Shown: positions 1 through 6,859 of the stretch, piece by piece
Layout: each line of letters starts with the position of its first letter
Position numbering within the stretch: the stretch's first letter is position 1
NCBI GenBank assembly: GCA_002394685.1
Contig: DGUP01000080.1
Coordinates: 1-13,971 of the forward strand
Source of the DNA: Treponema sp. UBA4307
GTDB taxonomy: Bacteria > Spirochaetota > Spirochaetia > Treponematales > Treponemataceae
DNA length: 13,971 bases
Direction of reading: 5' to 3'
Position numbers and translations under genes: made by a program
Notes under the pieces: generated by a model
The model's database searches: none
Seen by the model: only the letters and a program-made list of their open reading frames with translations
Told to the model about the DNA's origin: nothing

Positions 1-1178
1 TTACAAAAATCATCTATGACAAGATTGTTAAAATGCTTGGAGATGAAAAAACTGATTTGGCCCTTAAAGGTCCTGATACTCAGTCTGTAATTCTTCTTCT
101 TGGTCTTCAGGGTGCCGGTAAAACAACTGCAGCCCATAAACTTGCGGCCCGCCTTAAGAAAGAAGGTCGTAAGCCTTTGCTGGTTGCCTGTGACCTGGTC
201 CGCCCTGCTGCTATTGAACAGTTGTCTGTCCTTGGAGAAAAAATCGGTGTACCGGTTTATAAAGAGCCTGATTCAAAGGATGCCGTAAAGGTTAGTAAAA
301 ATGCCATGACTTTTGCTAAGAAAAACGGCATTGATACTGTAATTATTGATACTGCAGGACGCCTTCAGATTGATGAAGTAATGATGAAGGAACTTGCTGA
401 CATCAAAAAGGCAATGGACCCTCAGGAAACAATTCTTGTTGCAGATTCCATGACAGGTCAGAATGCTGTTGATATTGCAAAGAGCTTTGATGAACAGCTG
501 GGACTTTCAGGGGTAATCCTTACAAAGTTTGACTCTGATGCCCGTGGTGGTGCAGCTCTGTCCCTTAAATCTATTACCGGTAAGCCAATTCTTTATATTG
601 GTACTGGTGAAAAAACAGAGGATTTTGAACCTTTCCATCCTGACCGTATTGCAAGCCGTATTCTGGGCATGGGTGATATTGTTTCCCTGGTAGAAAAGGC
701 CCAGGAAACAGTAGATCTGGAAGAAGCTCAGCGCATGCAGAAAAAAATGGCCCGGAACGAGTTCACCCTTCAGGATATGCTGGATCAGCTTCAGTCTGTA
801 AAGAAAATGGGCAGCATGCAGTCAATTCTTGATATGATGCCAGGTCTTGCAGGTCAGGTAAGTGCAGATCAGCTGGATACTGCCGGATTAAAGCATCAGG
901 AAGCAATCATCCAGTCCATGACAAAAAAAGAAAGGGCAAATCACCTTATAATTGGACCTTCAAGAAGAAAAAGAATTGCAAAGGGAAGCGGTACTTCTGT
1001 TCAGGAAGTTAACAAACTTATCAAGCAGTTCGAAAAGACAAAACTTGCAATGAAGAAACTTGGCCGCAACAAGGGAATGCAGAGCAAGATGATGCAGCAG
1101 ATGGGGGGAATGGATTTAAACTCTCTCGCCAGTCAGCTGCCTCCTGGAATGAAACTTCCAAAAGGCTTCCACTTCTAG
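1..1178 (+). CDS. ffh: Signal recognition particle GTPase Ffh (5' truncated by window edge)
   Basis: Ffh binds SRP RNA and signal sequences of nascent inner-membrane proteins and delivers ribosomes to FtsY in a GTP-dependent cycle. The reading frame is open to the window edge: from base 3 it reads TKIIYDKIVK before the first Met codon at 33, which matches the end of the Ffh N domain, so 33 is an internal Met and not the start. About 391 residues are present; the family is about 440-450, so some 50-75 N-terminal residues lie upstream. Visible motifs are the P-loop GLQGAGKTT (about 101-127), DTAGRLQIDE (about 348-377), TKFDSDARGGAA (G4 and closing region, about 519-554), then the Met-rich M domain with QSILDMMPGL, the RNA-binding stretch RRKRIAKGSGTSVQEVNKLI and a C-terminal PPGMKLPKGF tail. 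TKFD replaces the usual TKLD, a mild change. No SRP RNA gene is recognised beside it. Identification is secure. Confidence 0.97.
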   Translation, partial: TKIIYDKIVKMLGDEKTDLALKGPDTQSVILLLGLQGAGKTTAAHKLAARLKKEGRKPLLVACDLVRPAAIEQLSVLGEKIGVPVYKEPDSKDAVKVSKNAMTFAKKNGIDTVIIDTAGRLQIDEVMMKELADIKKAMDPQETILVADSMTGQNAVDIAKSFDEQLGLSGVILTKFDSDARGGAALSLKSITGKPILYIGTGEKTEDFEPFHPDRIASRILGMGDIVSLVEKAQETVDLEEAQRMQKKMARNEFTLQDMLDQLQSVKKMGSMQSILDMMPGLAGQVSADQLDTAGLKHQEAIIQSMTKKERANHLIIGPSRRKRIAKGSGTSVQEVNKLIKQFEKTKLAMKKLGRNKGMQSKMMQQMGGMDLNSLASQLPPGMKLPKGFHF

Positions 1179-1215
1179 AAAATCAGTATAGAATGTCGAG
1201 TTTTGCTGATTTTCT
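1177..1215. repeat. 10-bp perfect inverted repeat overlapping the ffh stop codon
   Basis: AGAAAATCAG (1177-1186) is exactly complementary to CTGATTTTCT (1206-1215), with a 19-nt loop. The left arm includes the last two bases of the ffh stop codon. The stem is AT-rich and no T-run follows, so it is not a classical intrinsic terminator by itself. It may protect the ffh mRNA 3' end or act with the larger element that starts 9 nt further on. Confidence 0.55.
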
Positions 1216-1223
1216 AATGTTGC

Positions 1224-1379
1224 AAAAAAACGGCGCAAAGGAGTGAAACGGCTTACGGAAACACTCGTTTTGTGCTGCCGCGGTAGCGGCAAACGTTAAT
1301 AATTACAAGCACAAAACGCGTGTAGCAGGCGAGCCTGCGGTTCCGATAAGACGTTTCACGACTGGAAGCCGTTTTTTTT
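1224..1379. other. Multibranched inverted-repeat element: candidate structured RNA and bidirectional terminator
   Basis: This fills most of the 225-bp gap between the convergent ffh and CBM48 genes. Pairings read by eye: outer stem AAAAAAACGGC (1224-1234) with GCCGTTTTTTT (1368-1378); a symmetric 8x8 internal loop (1235-1242 and 1360-1367); GTGAAACG (1243-1250) with CGTTTCAC (1352-1359); CTTA (1252-1255) with TAAG (1347-1350); CGGAA (1256-1260) with TTCCG (1341-1345). These close a junction with two arms. Arm A pairs 1261-1276 with 1308-1323 (15 of 16 positions) and contains a small hairpin GCCGC/GCGGC (1277-1290). Arm B is GCAGG/CCTGC (1325-1338). The outer stem ends in an A-run on the left and a T-run on the right, so either strand gives a GC-containing stem followed by U's: a plausible terminator for both neighbours. 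It has no significant ORF. It could be an RNA gene, a 3'UTR structure or a MITE/REP-like repeat. The pairing is certain; function and family are unknown. Confidence 0.7.
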
Positions 1380-1403
1380 TTGCGAAAAATAGTAAATTTT
1401 TTT

Positions 1404-2147
1404 TCAATTCACAGTGATTTGTGAGGCTGCTTTACCGTCAGCACTCCATACCCGCTGTGGATTGGAAGTATCAACATAACTGTTCATTCCTATATAATAG
1501 GCATATTCGTAAGTACCTGGGGGCAGGGGCAGATCCAGCATGTAAAGTCCAGGCTGCACTTCAGTTAATTCATAAATCCAGCTGTCCCAGTTTGTAAAAC
1601 TTCCTCCAAGACGCACTTTCTGTCCACTTTTTCCCTTGTAGATAAAACGAACCTTTCCTGCAGGAACATTTTCTGTAATCCGCACGATTTCTCTCCGGGC
1701 ATTAACATGGCTTACTATAAGCTGGGCCTCAGGACTGTAGTTTTTTTCCGGATTAACGGGATCTGTTGTCCACAAACCATCAATTACCATTCTGTAATTA
1801 AAGGACTGAACATCTTTCGGAAGCTTGAGGACATAGACGTAAAATTTAGAAGCAACATTGTATTCTTCATCGTAATTTGTTTTCAGTTCATATTTATGGA
1901 TGTGGCGGTAATTTTCAAAATCAAAAGCCAGTCCTACATAGCGGGCATTGGAATCTGCCGTAAATACAACATAATCTCCAGAGAGAAATGGTGCTGTAGG
2001 ACCTGTAACTCCCATCAGGGCAAGGTCAATTTCAGCTTCATCCCTGTCTGCAGAGTCCAGAGAACCTGCCGTTAACTGAGTCTGGCCGAAAATTCCCAGA
2101 CTTGCCATAAAACTGATTACCGTTATTATAATAAACTTACGTCTCAT
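1404..2147 (-). CDS. Secreted protein with two CBM48/early-set-like beta-sandwich domains
   Basis: This 247-residue protein has an N-terminal signal peptide (basic MRRK, hydrophobic core to about residue 20, then GQTQ) and no lipobox cysteine, so it is probably periplasmic or secreted. Two similar beta-rich domains follow. The first, about 57-147, has YRMVIDGLW and TTDPVNP (118-133). The second, about 164-247, has VRLGGSFTNWDSW (178-190), LPPGTYEYAYYIG (208-220) and VDTSNPQ. The order G-x-F-N-x-W, then PGxYEYxYxIDG-like, then a D-P/N-P turn is typical of the CBM48/AMPK glycogen-binding and isoamylase N-terminal fold. No catalytic domain is attached, so it is either a carbohydrate-binding accessory protein or an adapted Ig-like fold; the ligand is unknown. 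The ATG at 2147 has no Shine-Dalgarno sequence. It ends 20-odd bp from the structured element, which probably stops its transcript. It is divergent from the FlcA-like gene. Confidence 0.8.
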   Translation of the reverse strand: MRRKFIIITVISFMASLGIFGQTQLTAGSLDSADRDEAEIDLALMGVTGPTAPFLSGDYVVFTADSNARYVGLAFDFENYRHIHKYELKTNYDEEYNVASKFYVYVLKLPKDVQSFNYRMVIDGLWTTDPVNPEKNYSPEAQLIVSHVNARREIVRITENVPAGKVRFIYKGKSGQKVRLGGSFTNWDSWIYELTEVQPGLYMLDLPLPPGTYEYAYYIGMNSYVDTSNPQRVWSADGKAASQITVN

Positions 2148-2153
2148 AATGAA

Positions 2154-2181
2154 TTTATCGGTTTTTTTCAGTGACAGTTAA
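2154..2181 (-). promoter_or_regulatory. Putative sigma70 promoter of the CBM48 gene, leaderless type
   Basis: On the minus strand, TTAACT (2176-2181) and GATAAA (2154-2159) are 16 bp apart. The -10 ends 6 nt before the ATG at 2147, so transcription would start at or next to the start codon. Both hexamers match the consensus at 4 of 6 positions, making this the weakest of the promoters of this type here. Confidence 0.4.
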
Positions 2182-2200
2182 GGGATTTTAAAAGTATAAT
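2171..2200 (+). promoter_or_regulatory. Putative distal promoter of the FlcA-like gene
   Basis: GTGACA (2171-2176) and TATAAT (2195-2200) are 18 bp apart. Transcription would start near 2207 and give a leader of about 100 nt before the ATG at 2310. The -35 touches the proposed minus-strand -35 of the divergent CBM48 gene (2176-2181), so the two could compete for RNA polymerase. Confidence 0.45.
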
Positions 2201-2271
2201 ATAGAAATAAATCAGTTAACAAAAGCTTTAAAATACCGAAAATTAAAAAGATAAAGCGGAATTTTCTTCCC

Positions 2272-2300
2272 TTGAAGATTGATATTTATAAGGATATAAT
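2272..2300 (+). promoter_or_regulatory. Putative proximal promoter of the FlcA-like gene, near-leaderless
   Basis: TTGAAG (2272-2277) and a consensus TATAAT (2295-2300) are separated by 17 bp. The -10 ends 9 nt before the ATG at 2310, which predicts a leader of only about 0-3 nt. The only purine-rich stretch, AAGGA at 2290-2294, is 15 nt from the ATG and is too far for normal ribosome binding. Confidence 0.6.
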
Positions 2301-2309
2301 TTTACTACC

Positions 2310-5300
2310 ATGCCAGGATTAAATCAGCTTAAGCAGTTTAACGCATTCATGCTTAACCTGGGCGATGAAGTTAAGATTCGCCAGGACAGAGGAGAAAAGC
2401 CTTCCCTCATCGGCCTTCCAGCCGGAGTTGAAGACAGAGACGACTCTGAAGATTTTATTAGCGGACTTCCACAACTCTCTGAAGAAGAGCAGCAGCAGGC
2501 AGATGCAAGGGCTGCAGAAGCTGAAAAAGCTAAGAATGATTTTTCTGACTTTACCGGGGAATCGGGGGACGAAGAAGAAACAAAAGCAGCCCCTTCAGAA
2601 CAAAAAACTCCTGACGTATCAGATCTTCTCACTCCAAATGCAGATTTAAGTCTTGATGATATTGATTTAAGCGACTTTGAAGAACCGGAAAAGCCTAAAG
2701 AGCCTCCTAAACCAAAGCCTGTTGCCATTGAAGATATGGACCTGGATGCTCTTTTAAAATCTCCTCCAAAACCGGAACCTGCTCCAAAGGCTCCTCCAAA
2801 GCCTGCTCCAAAAACAAACGGTGCTGTTCCTGCGGGGGTGGCCCGTCCTGCTGCTAAACCGGCTCCAAAAGCTCAGGCAAAAGTTCCTCCAAAGCCGGCT
2901 AAAGCACCTGTTGAAGATTTAACTCCTCTTACCCCTTATACTGATGAAAATGCAGGGGATTTTGGTGATGATTTTGATATGTCATCAGCAAATTCTGATT
3001 TTGAAAAAGTCTCTTCCGCTGCAGCAATAAACATGAACGATCTTCTGCCGCCGGAACTGAATGAAGTGCCTGGTGAAGGGGCCGGGGATGAAAATCCTCT
3101 CCTTGCAGACGATTTTGTTCTTCCGGATTTTGATCCTAACGCCAAGACTACCCGTGAAAAGAATGAGGAGGAATTTGGAATTCCTTCAAGCCGCCCGGGA
3201 AAAACTGTGGAAGATCTTCCTTCTGAAGCTTCACCTTCCGGAGATCAGGCTGCTTCCGGGGATGATTTTAGTTTTGATGCAGGCAGTGACATGGGAATTG
3301 ACCTGGGAAGCGACAGTTCTTTTGACACCGGCAGTGACTTGAATTTTGATTCAGGGAACGACACTTCTTTTGATTCCGGCAGTGACATGGGAATTGACCT
3401 GGGAAGTGACTTGAATTTTGATGCAGGAAATGACAGCACTTTTGATGCCGGCAGTGATTTGAATTTTGACAGCCCTGCTGCTGATGCGGGCGGGGATGCT
3501 GGTGATTCTGGGGATTTTTCTTCAGATTTTGACCTGGATTCAAATGTAGGTTTTGATTCGTCTGACGCACCTGACCTCTCTACTTCCTTCAACATGGATG
3601 GGGATGATTTTTCCGCTACAGATTTTGGCGGGGATTTTGGCAGCCAGGATGGAAGTGAAATCAATCCTGAAATGGAAGTACCTGAAGGAGACGATTTTAC
3701 CGAAACTTTTGATACTTCCGGAATGGAAGGCCTGGATTTTTCAGGAGACAATTCTTCTGATGAATCTTCAGATTTTGAGTTTGGAAGTTCAATAGGCACT
3801 GAAGGTGACGACGACAGCTTATTCAGTATTCCGGGCTTTTCTGACACTACAACTGCTGATTTCTCTAAAGCCAAGGAAAAAGTTCAGACTCCTGATTTTT
3901 CCGGGGCAGTGGAAGGGGATCAGAAACCAAAAAATACTTTCACCGACAATGAGTACAAGCGTTTTCAGAAAAATCTTGAAAGCTATCCTCTTAACGTAAG
4001 AATTGCAATTGAAGATCTGGTTGTAAAAAACGAATTTACCGATGATGCAGTTTTTGCAATTCTTGAAAAGGTATATAAAAAAGCTCCTGCCAGACAGATT
4101 GCTTCTGAACTGGAGAAAATGCTGGACATTACTCTTGAAGTTCCAAGGGATTTTGAGCGCCGTTCAGCAGAAGAATATGAAGCTTACAAAAAGTCTCTTG
4201 AATATCAGTTAAAGAATAGAATCATTCCAGGTGCAATTGTTTCTACTGCAGCTGCAATTCTTCTTTTTTGTATTTACATGATTTCAAATTACTTCATCAT
4301 CAAACCTGCAAGGGCTAATTATTTATACAAGCAGGGCTATGCTCTTCTTGAAGAAAATCAGTATCCTCAGGCACTGGACTCTTTCACTGAAGCTCTGGTG
4401 TATAAAGTTAAGAAGCCATGGTTCTATAAATACGCCCGGGGCTTCCGCGAACACAGGCAGTATCAGAGAGCTGCAAATATGTACGAAACAATTCTTTCTT
4501 TCTTTGACCATGAAAAGCAGGCCGGAATGGAATGGGCTCAAATGGAAATGGAAGACCTGTATGATTATGAAGAAACCGAAAGAGTTCTTAAGCGTGAAGT
4601 TCTGGACTATCATATAAATGATCCTGAAGCAATTCTCCTTCTGGGGGATAACTATCTTGAATGGGCAACTGAAAGGGATCCTTCAAAATTTGAAGACGCT
4701 AAATATCAGTATGATTTACTCCAGGAAGTAGGGGACAGTAAACTTTACAGTCTCTATATGTCACGTCAGATGCGCTACTACATCCGCACGGATAATCTGA
4801 GGGAAGTTCTTGGATACAAGGCTTATTTCTATCCTATAAACAAAAAAGACGGACTCACTTCAAAGGATTTAACTGAACTGTCAGGTTATCTTCTGGACAA
4901 ACTTAACAGTGAACTTAAACCTGCTGAAGAACCTCTCCGCTTTGAAATTGAAAATGTTCGTGAGCTTCTGGAAAAGGCTGTTCAGCTGGACGAAACAAAT
5001 GCAGTTGCCCTTTACAATCTGGGCCGCTACTTTGTTTCAACAGATTCAATTAACTCTGCTGAAAATCTTCTTAAGGAGTCAATCAAGCAGTTTGAGAATC
5101 AGGACAAACGTTCCCGCTCAGAAACCTATAAATTCATTAACGCTTACAGACTTCTTGGTGAAGAATACCGCAGTCAGAAAGAGTATATTCTGGCAGAAGA
5201 AACTTATGACAATGGAATAGAGCTCTATGAAAAAGAGCATGAAGAAAGTGGATTTGAAAGCGATATAAATGTTGGTAAGCTTTACGGTGATCTTGCAGAT

Positions 5301-5918
5301 CTGGATTATTTTGTTTCCGGTGATATGGACAGCGCTCTGCACAACTACACAAAAGCTGTGGAAAACAAAAATGACAATGCTTCAACCCGTTACAGAATTG
5401 GATACATTGAATATACAAACAAAAATTATCAGAAAGCTTTGTGGGCCTTTTTAAAGAGTCACGATTTTGATTCCAATGACACTCATCTTCTTCTGGCCCT
5501 GGCAAATACTTTCAGTCAGTCTTCTGATAATTATAATGCCCGGGGATATTACGATGTTCTCCTGAATAAACTGGACGCCTTAAGGGAACAGTACGGTGTT
5601 CTTTTGCCTCAGGTAAAGGCTGAACATGGTGACCTGGTTGAAACTTACATGAGGGCTGCAAATAATGACGGAGTAACTCTTGCCCGTATTGCAGATATGA
5701 CCGGGGATTCCAGCATGAATGGACAGGCGATCGCAAAGCTTCAGGAAAGTCTTCGTGCCTGGGATGCCCTGACCCGTAATCAGGAAACAATGGTTCGCCT
5801 TAAGGGATCAAATCTTGCGGAACAGAATATTCGTTATATTACAAATCCTGCAGCCGGTTACGAACCTGAGATTTATCCTGACATTTATAAGCTCATGGTA
5901 AATGAAGAAGGATTCTAA
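2310..5918 (+). CDS. flcA: Probable periplasmic flagellar collar protein FlcA (membrane-anchored TPR protein)
   Basis: The protein has 1202 residues. In Borrelia, FlcA (BB0326) is a TPR membrane protein needed for the periplasmic flagellar collar and stator assembly. Order here: a short N-terminal motif MPGLNQLKQF with GDEVKIRQDRGEKP (1-30), which I recall as typical of spirochaete relatives; an acidic region; a Pro/Lys-rich stretch (about 125-205); a long Asp/Ser/Gly-rich region with an octapeptide repeat (322-388); a conserved-looking helical region (about 545-635, FTDNEYKRFQ to YEAYKKSLEY); one transmembrane helix (about 641-662, GAIVSTAAAILLFCIYMISN); then TPR-like helices to the C terminus (for example YLYKQGYALLEENQYPQAL from about 671, AVALYNLGRYF near 896, TRYRIGYIEYTNKNYQKAL near 1025). 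With no signal peptide, the N-terminal ~640 residues should be cytoplasmic and the TPR half periplasmic. It stops 53 bp before a convergent gene. The architecture is certain; the FlcA name is by resemblance. A generic TPR scaffold is the alternative. Confidence 0.7.
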   Translation: MPGLNQLKQFNAFMLNLGDEVKIRQDRGEKPSLIGLPAGVEDRDDSEDFISGLPQLSEEEQQQADARAAEAEKAKNDFSDFTGESGDEEETKAAPSEQKTPDVSDLLTPNADLSLDDIDLSDFEEPEKPKEPPKPKPVAIEDMDLDALLKSPPKPEPAPKAPPKPAPKTNGAVPAGVARPAAKPAPKAQAKVPPKPAKAPVEDLTPLTPYTDENAGDFGDDFDMSSANSDFEKVSSAAAINMNDLLPPELNEVPGEGAGDENPLLADDFVLPDFDPNAKTTREKNEEEFGIPSSRPGKTVEDLPSEASPSGDQAASGDDFSFDAGSDMGIDLGSDSSFDTGSDLNFDSGNDTSFDSGSDMGIDLGSDLNFDAGNDSTFDAGSDLNFDSPAADAGGDAGDSGDFSSDFDLDSNVGFDSSDAPDLSTSFNMDGDDFSATDFGGDFGSQDGSEINPEMEVPEGDDFTETFDTSGMEGLDFSGDNSSDESSDFEFGSSIGTEGDDDSLFSIPGFSDTTTADFSKAKEKVQTPDFSGAVEGDQKPKNTFTDNEYKRFQKNLESYPLNVRIAIEDLVVKNEFTDDAVFAILEKVYKKAPARQIASELEKMLDITLEVPRDFERRSAEEYEAYKKSLEYQLKNRIIPGAIVSTAAAILLFCIYMISNYFIIKPARANYLYKQGYALLEENQYPQALDSFTEALVYKVKKPWFYKYARGFREHRQYQRAANMYETILSFFDHEKQAGMEWAQMEMEDLYDYEETERVLKREVLDYHINDPEAILLLGDNYLEWATERDPSKFEDAKYQYDLLQEVGDSKLYSLYMSRQMRYYIRTDNLREVLGYKAYFYPINKKDGLTSKDLTELSGYLLDKLNSELKPAEEPLRFEIENVRELLEKAVQLDETNAVALYNLGRYFVSTDSINSAENLLKESIKQFENQDKRSRSETYKFINAYRLLGEEYRSQKEYILAEETYDNGIELYEKEHEESGFESDINVGKLYGDLADLDYFVSGDMDSALHNYTKAVENKNDNASTRYRIGYIEYTNKNYQKALWAFLKSHDFDSNDTHLLLALANTFSQSSDNYNARGYYDVLLNKLDALREQYGVLLPQVKAEHGDLVETYMRAANNDGVTLARIADMTGDSSMNGQAIAKLQESLRAWDALTRNQETMVRLKGSNLAEQNIRYITNPAAGYEPEIYPDIYKLMVNEEGF
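3273..3464 (+). repeat. Eight tandem 24-bp units encoding an Asp-rich octapeptide repeat
   Basis: Residues 322-385 of the FlcA-like protein are eight uninterrupted octapeptides of pattern [F/I]-D-[A/S/T/L]-G-[S/N]-D-x-x: FDAGSDMG, IDLGSDSS, FDTGSDLN, FDSGNDTS, FDSGSDMG, IDLGSDLN, FDAGNDST, FDAGSDLN. A partial FDS follows. The first two units recur as units five and six (nearly identical DNA at 3283-3310 and 3379-3406, 96 bp apart), which suggests that a block of four units was duplicated. Looser Asp/Phe-rich sequence continues to about 3800. Two Asp per unit at fixed spacing could bind cations or form a flexible acidic linker. Confidence 0.9.
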
Positions 5919-5971
5919 CTTTTAAGAAAGTGACTGTCCAATATGCCTGCGTTAAAAAAATAATGTTTATT

Positions 5972-6805
5972 TCAACGCCAGAGATAAATCTTATGAATAT
6001 AATGCAGGTAAAAAATTGTTCCTAAAATCAGACCCAGACATCCCACTCCGAATAAAAAGTAACAGTCTGCGGAAATCAGGAATTCGTATCCTGTAATCAT
6101 TATGGCATAACCAACAATGATTCCTCTGTAAAGGGTACTGTAGCGCTGGTAGGCATTTATCAGCATGGCAATCAGCGTAATAACCATTACAAAAATTCGT
6201 AAGGCGAGAAAGGTTTTTCTAAGCCCCCAGAGAACTGTCAAAGTTGAAGTTGTAATATTTGTATCCAGCGGTATGGAAGATGCAATTCCTACTGAAACAA
6301 GCAGTGCCAGAAGACAGTTTCTTTCTATAGAGGTACTGTCTTTTGCTTCTGCAAAAAGTGCGGAAAGAAACATTGAAAGTGGGCAGAGTACCCTTGCTCC
6401 AATTACAGCACGTCCGGCCAGAATCAGCAGGGAAGAAGTTGTCTGCCAGATACCGAAAGTTGGAAGGAGGAGCCTTACTGCTTCAACCTGACAGCCCAGA
6501 AGAAACACTGCAAAGTAAGTAAGTTCAATTGACTGATTTTTAATAAAGCCCGCCGTTAAAATAAAAAGGGTGATTGTTACATAGGATGCCAGTACAAAAA
6601 TGCCTGCAACAGTCACATTAAAATTATATTCAAATAGAAGAGTTTTCTGAAGTTTTGTAAATTTATAAATTCTTTCAGTATTCTGAGGAACTGTTAATTC
6701 CCCCCTGGTATAGGCCAGTATAAAATAGAAGGAAATTGAAGCGAGAACTGCAGCAGAAATAATCACAAAAATCCTTAAAATATTGTTTCTAGCTTTAATG
6801 GTCAT
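5972..6805 (-). CDS. Polytopic inner-membrane protein of unknown family
   Basis: From the ATG at 6805 (MTIKARNN) this gives 277 residues. A GTG at 6841 would add 12, but a good promoter (TGGACA-17-TATTCT) ends 6 nt before the ATG and overlaps the GTG start, so the ATG is preferred as a leaderless start. I do not recognise the family. About eight hydrophobic segments are visible: about 9-30 (ILRIFVIISAAVLASISFYF), 64-86, 94-115, 122-150, 163-180, 198-217, 226-244 and 247-268. A hydrophilic loop of about 30 residues follows the first segment. The C terminus is short and basic (HKIYLWR). The seven- or eight-helix layout without enzymatic domains recalls 7TM sensory input modules, but no kinase, GGDEF or phosphatase domain is attached. 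It is convergent with the FlcA-like gene and divergent from the DUF2259 gene. Being a membrane protein is sure; its role is unknown. Confidence 0.75.
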   Translation of the reverse strand: MTIKARNNILRIFVIISAAVLASISFYFILAYTRGELTVPQNTERIYKFTKLQKTLLFEYNFNVTVAGIFVLASYVTITLFILTAGFIKNQSIELTYFAVFLLGCQVEAVRLLLPTFGIWQTTSSLLILAGRAVIGARVLCPLSMFLSALFAEAKDSTSIERNCLLALLVSVGIASSIPLDTNITTSTLTVLWGLRKTFLALRIFVMVITLIAMLINAYQRYSTLYRGIIVGYAIMITGYEFLISADCYFLFGVGCLGLILGTIFYLHYIHKIYLWR

Positions 6806-6811
6806 AAAAAC

Positions 6812-6840
6812 AGAATAAAACTTACAGTTAATTTTGTCCA
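6812..6840 (-). promoter_or_regulatory. Putative leaderless promoter of the membrane-protein gene
   Basis: On the minus strand, TGGACA (6835-6840, five of six consensus bases) lies 17 bp from TATTCT (6812-6817, four of six). Six bases (GTTTTT) separate the -10 from the ATG at 6805, so the transcript would begin at or beside the start codon. No Shine-Dalgarno sequence precedes that ATG. Confidence 0.55.
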
Positions 6841-6859
6841 CTTAAGCCTTGCAAAAATA

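Noticed and set aside
1224..1379. SRP RNA (ffs) or a tRNA next to ffh
   Set aside because: The conserved SRP tetraloop region with GGAAGCAGCC-type sequence is absent, and the fold is a three-way junction without D, anticodon or T-arm signatures or CCA.
1707..2075. 122-residue plus-strand reading frame
   Set aside because: Lies entirely opposite the CBM48 gene, which has a signal peptide and recognisable domains; composition is not protein-like.
3273..3464. CRISPR-like array
   Set aside because: The repeat is in frame with a 24-bp period, has no spacers and encodes an octapeptide.
3245..3874. 209-residue Ser/Pro-rich reading frame on the minus strand
   Set aside because: It is the mirror of the Asp/Ser-rich repeat region of the FlcA-like gene (GAT/GAC/TTT codons read backwards); no ribosome-binding site or independent support.
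5919..5971. Terminator between the FlcA-like and membrane-protein genes
   Set aside because: GCGTT and AACGC near 5950-5980 can pair with A/T extension, but the right arm overlaps the end of the membrane-protein gene and no U-run follows; too weak to call.
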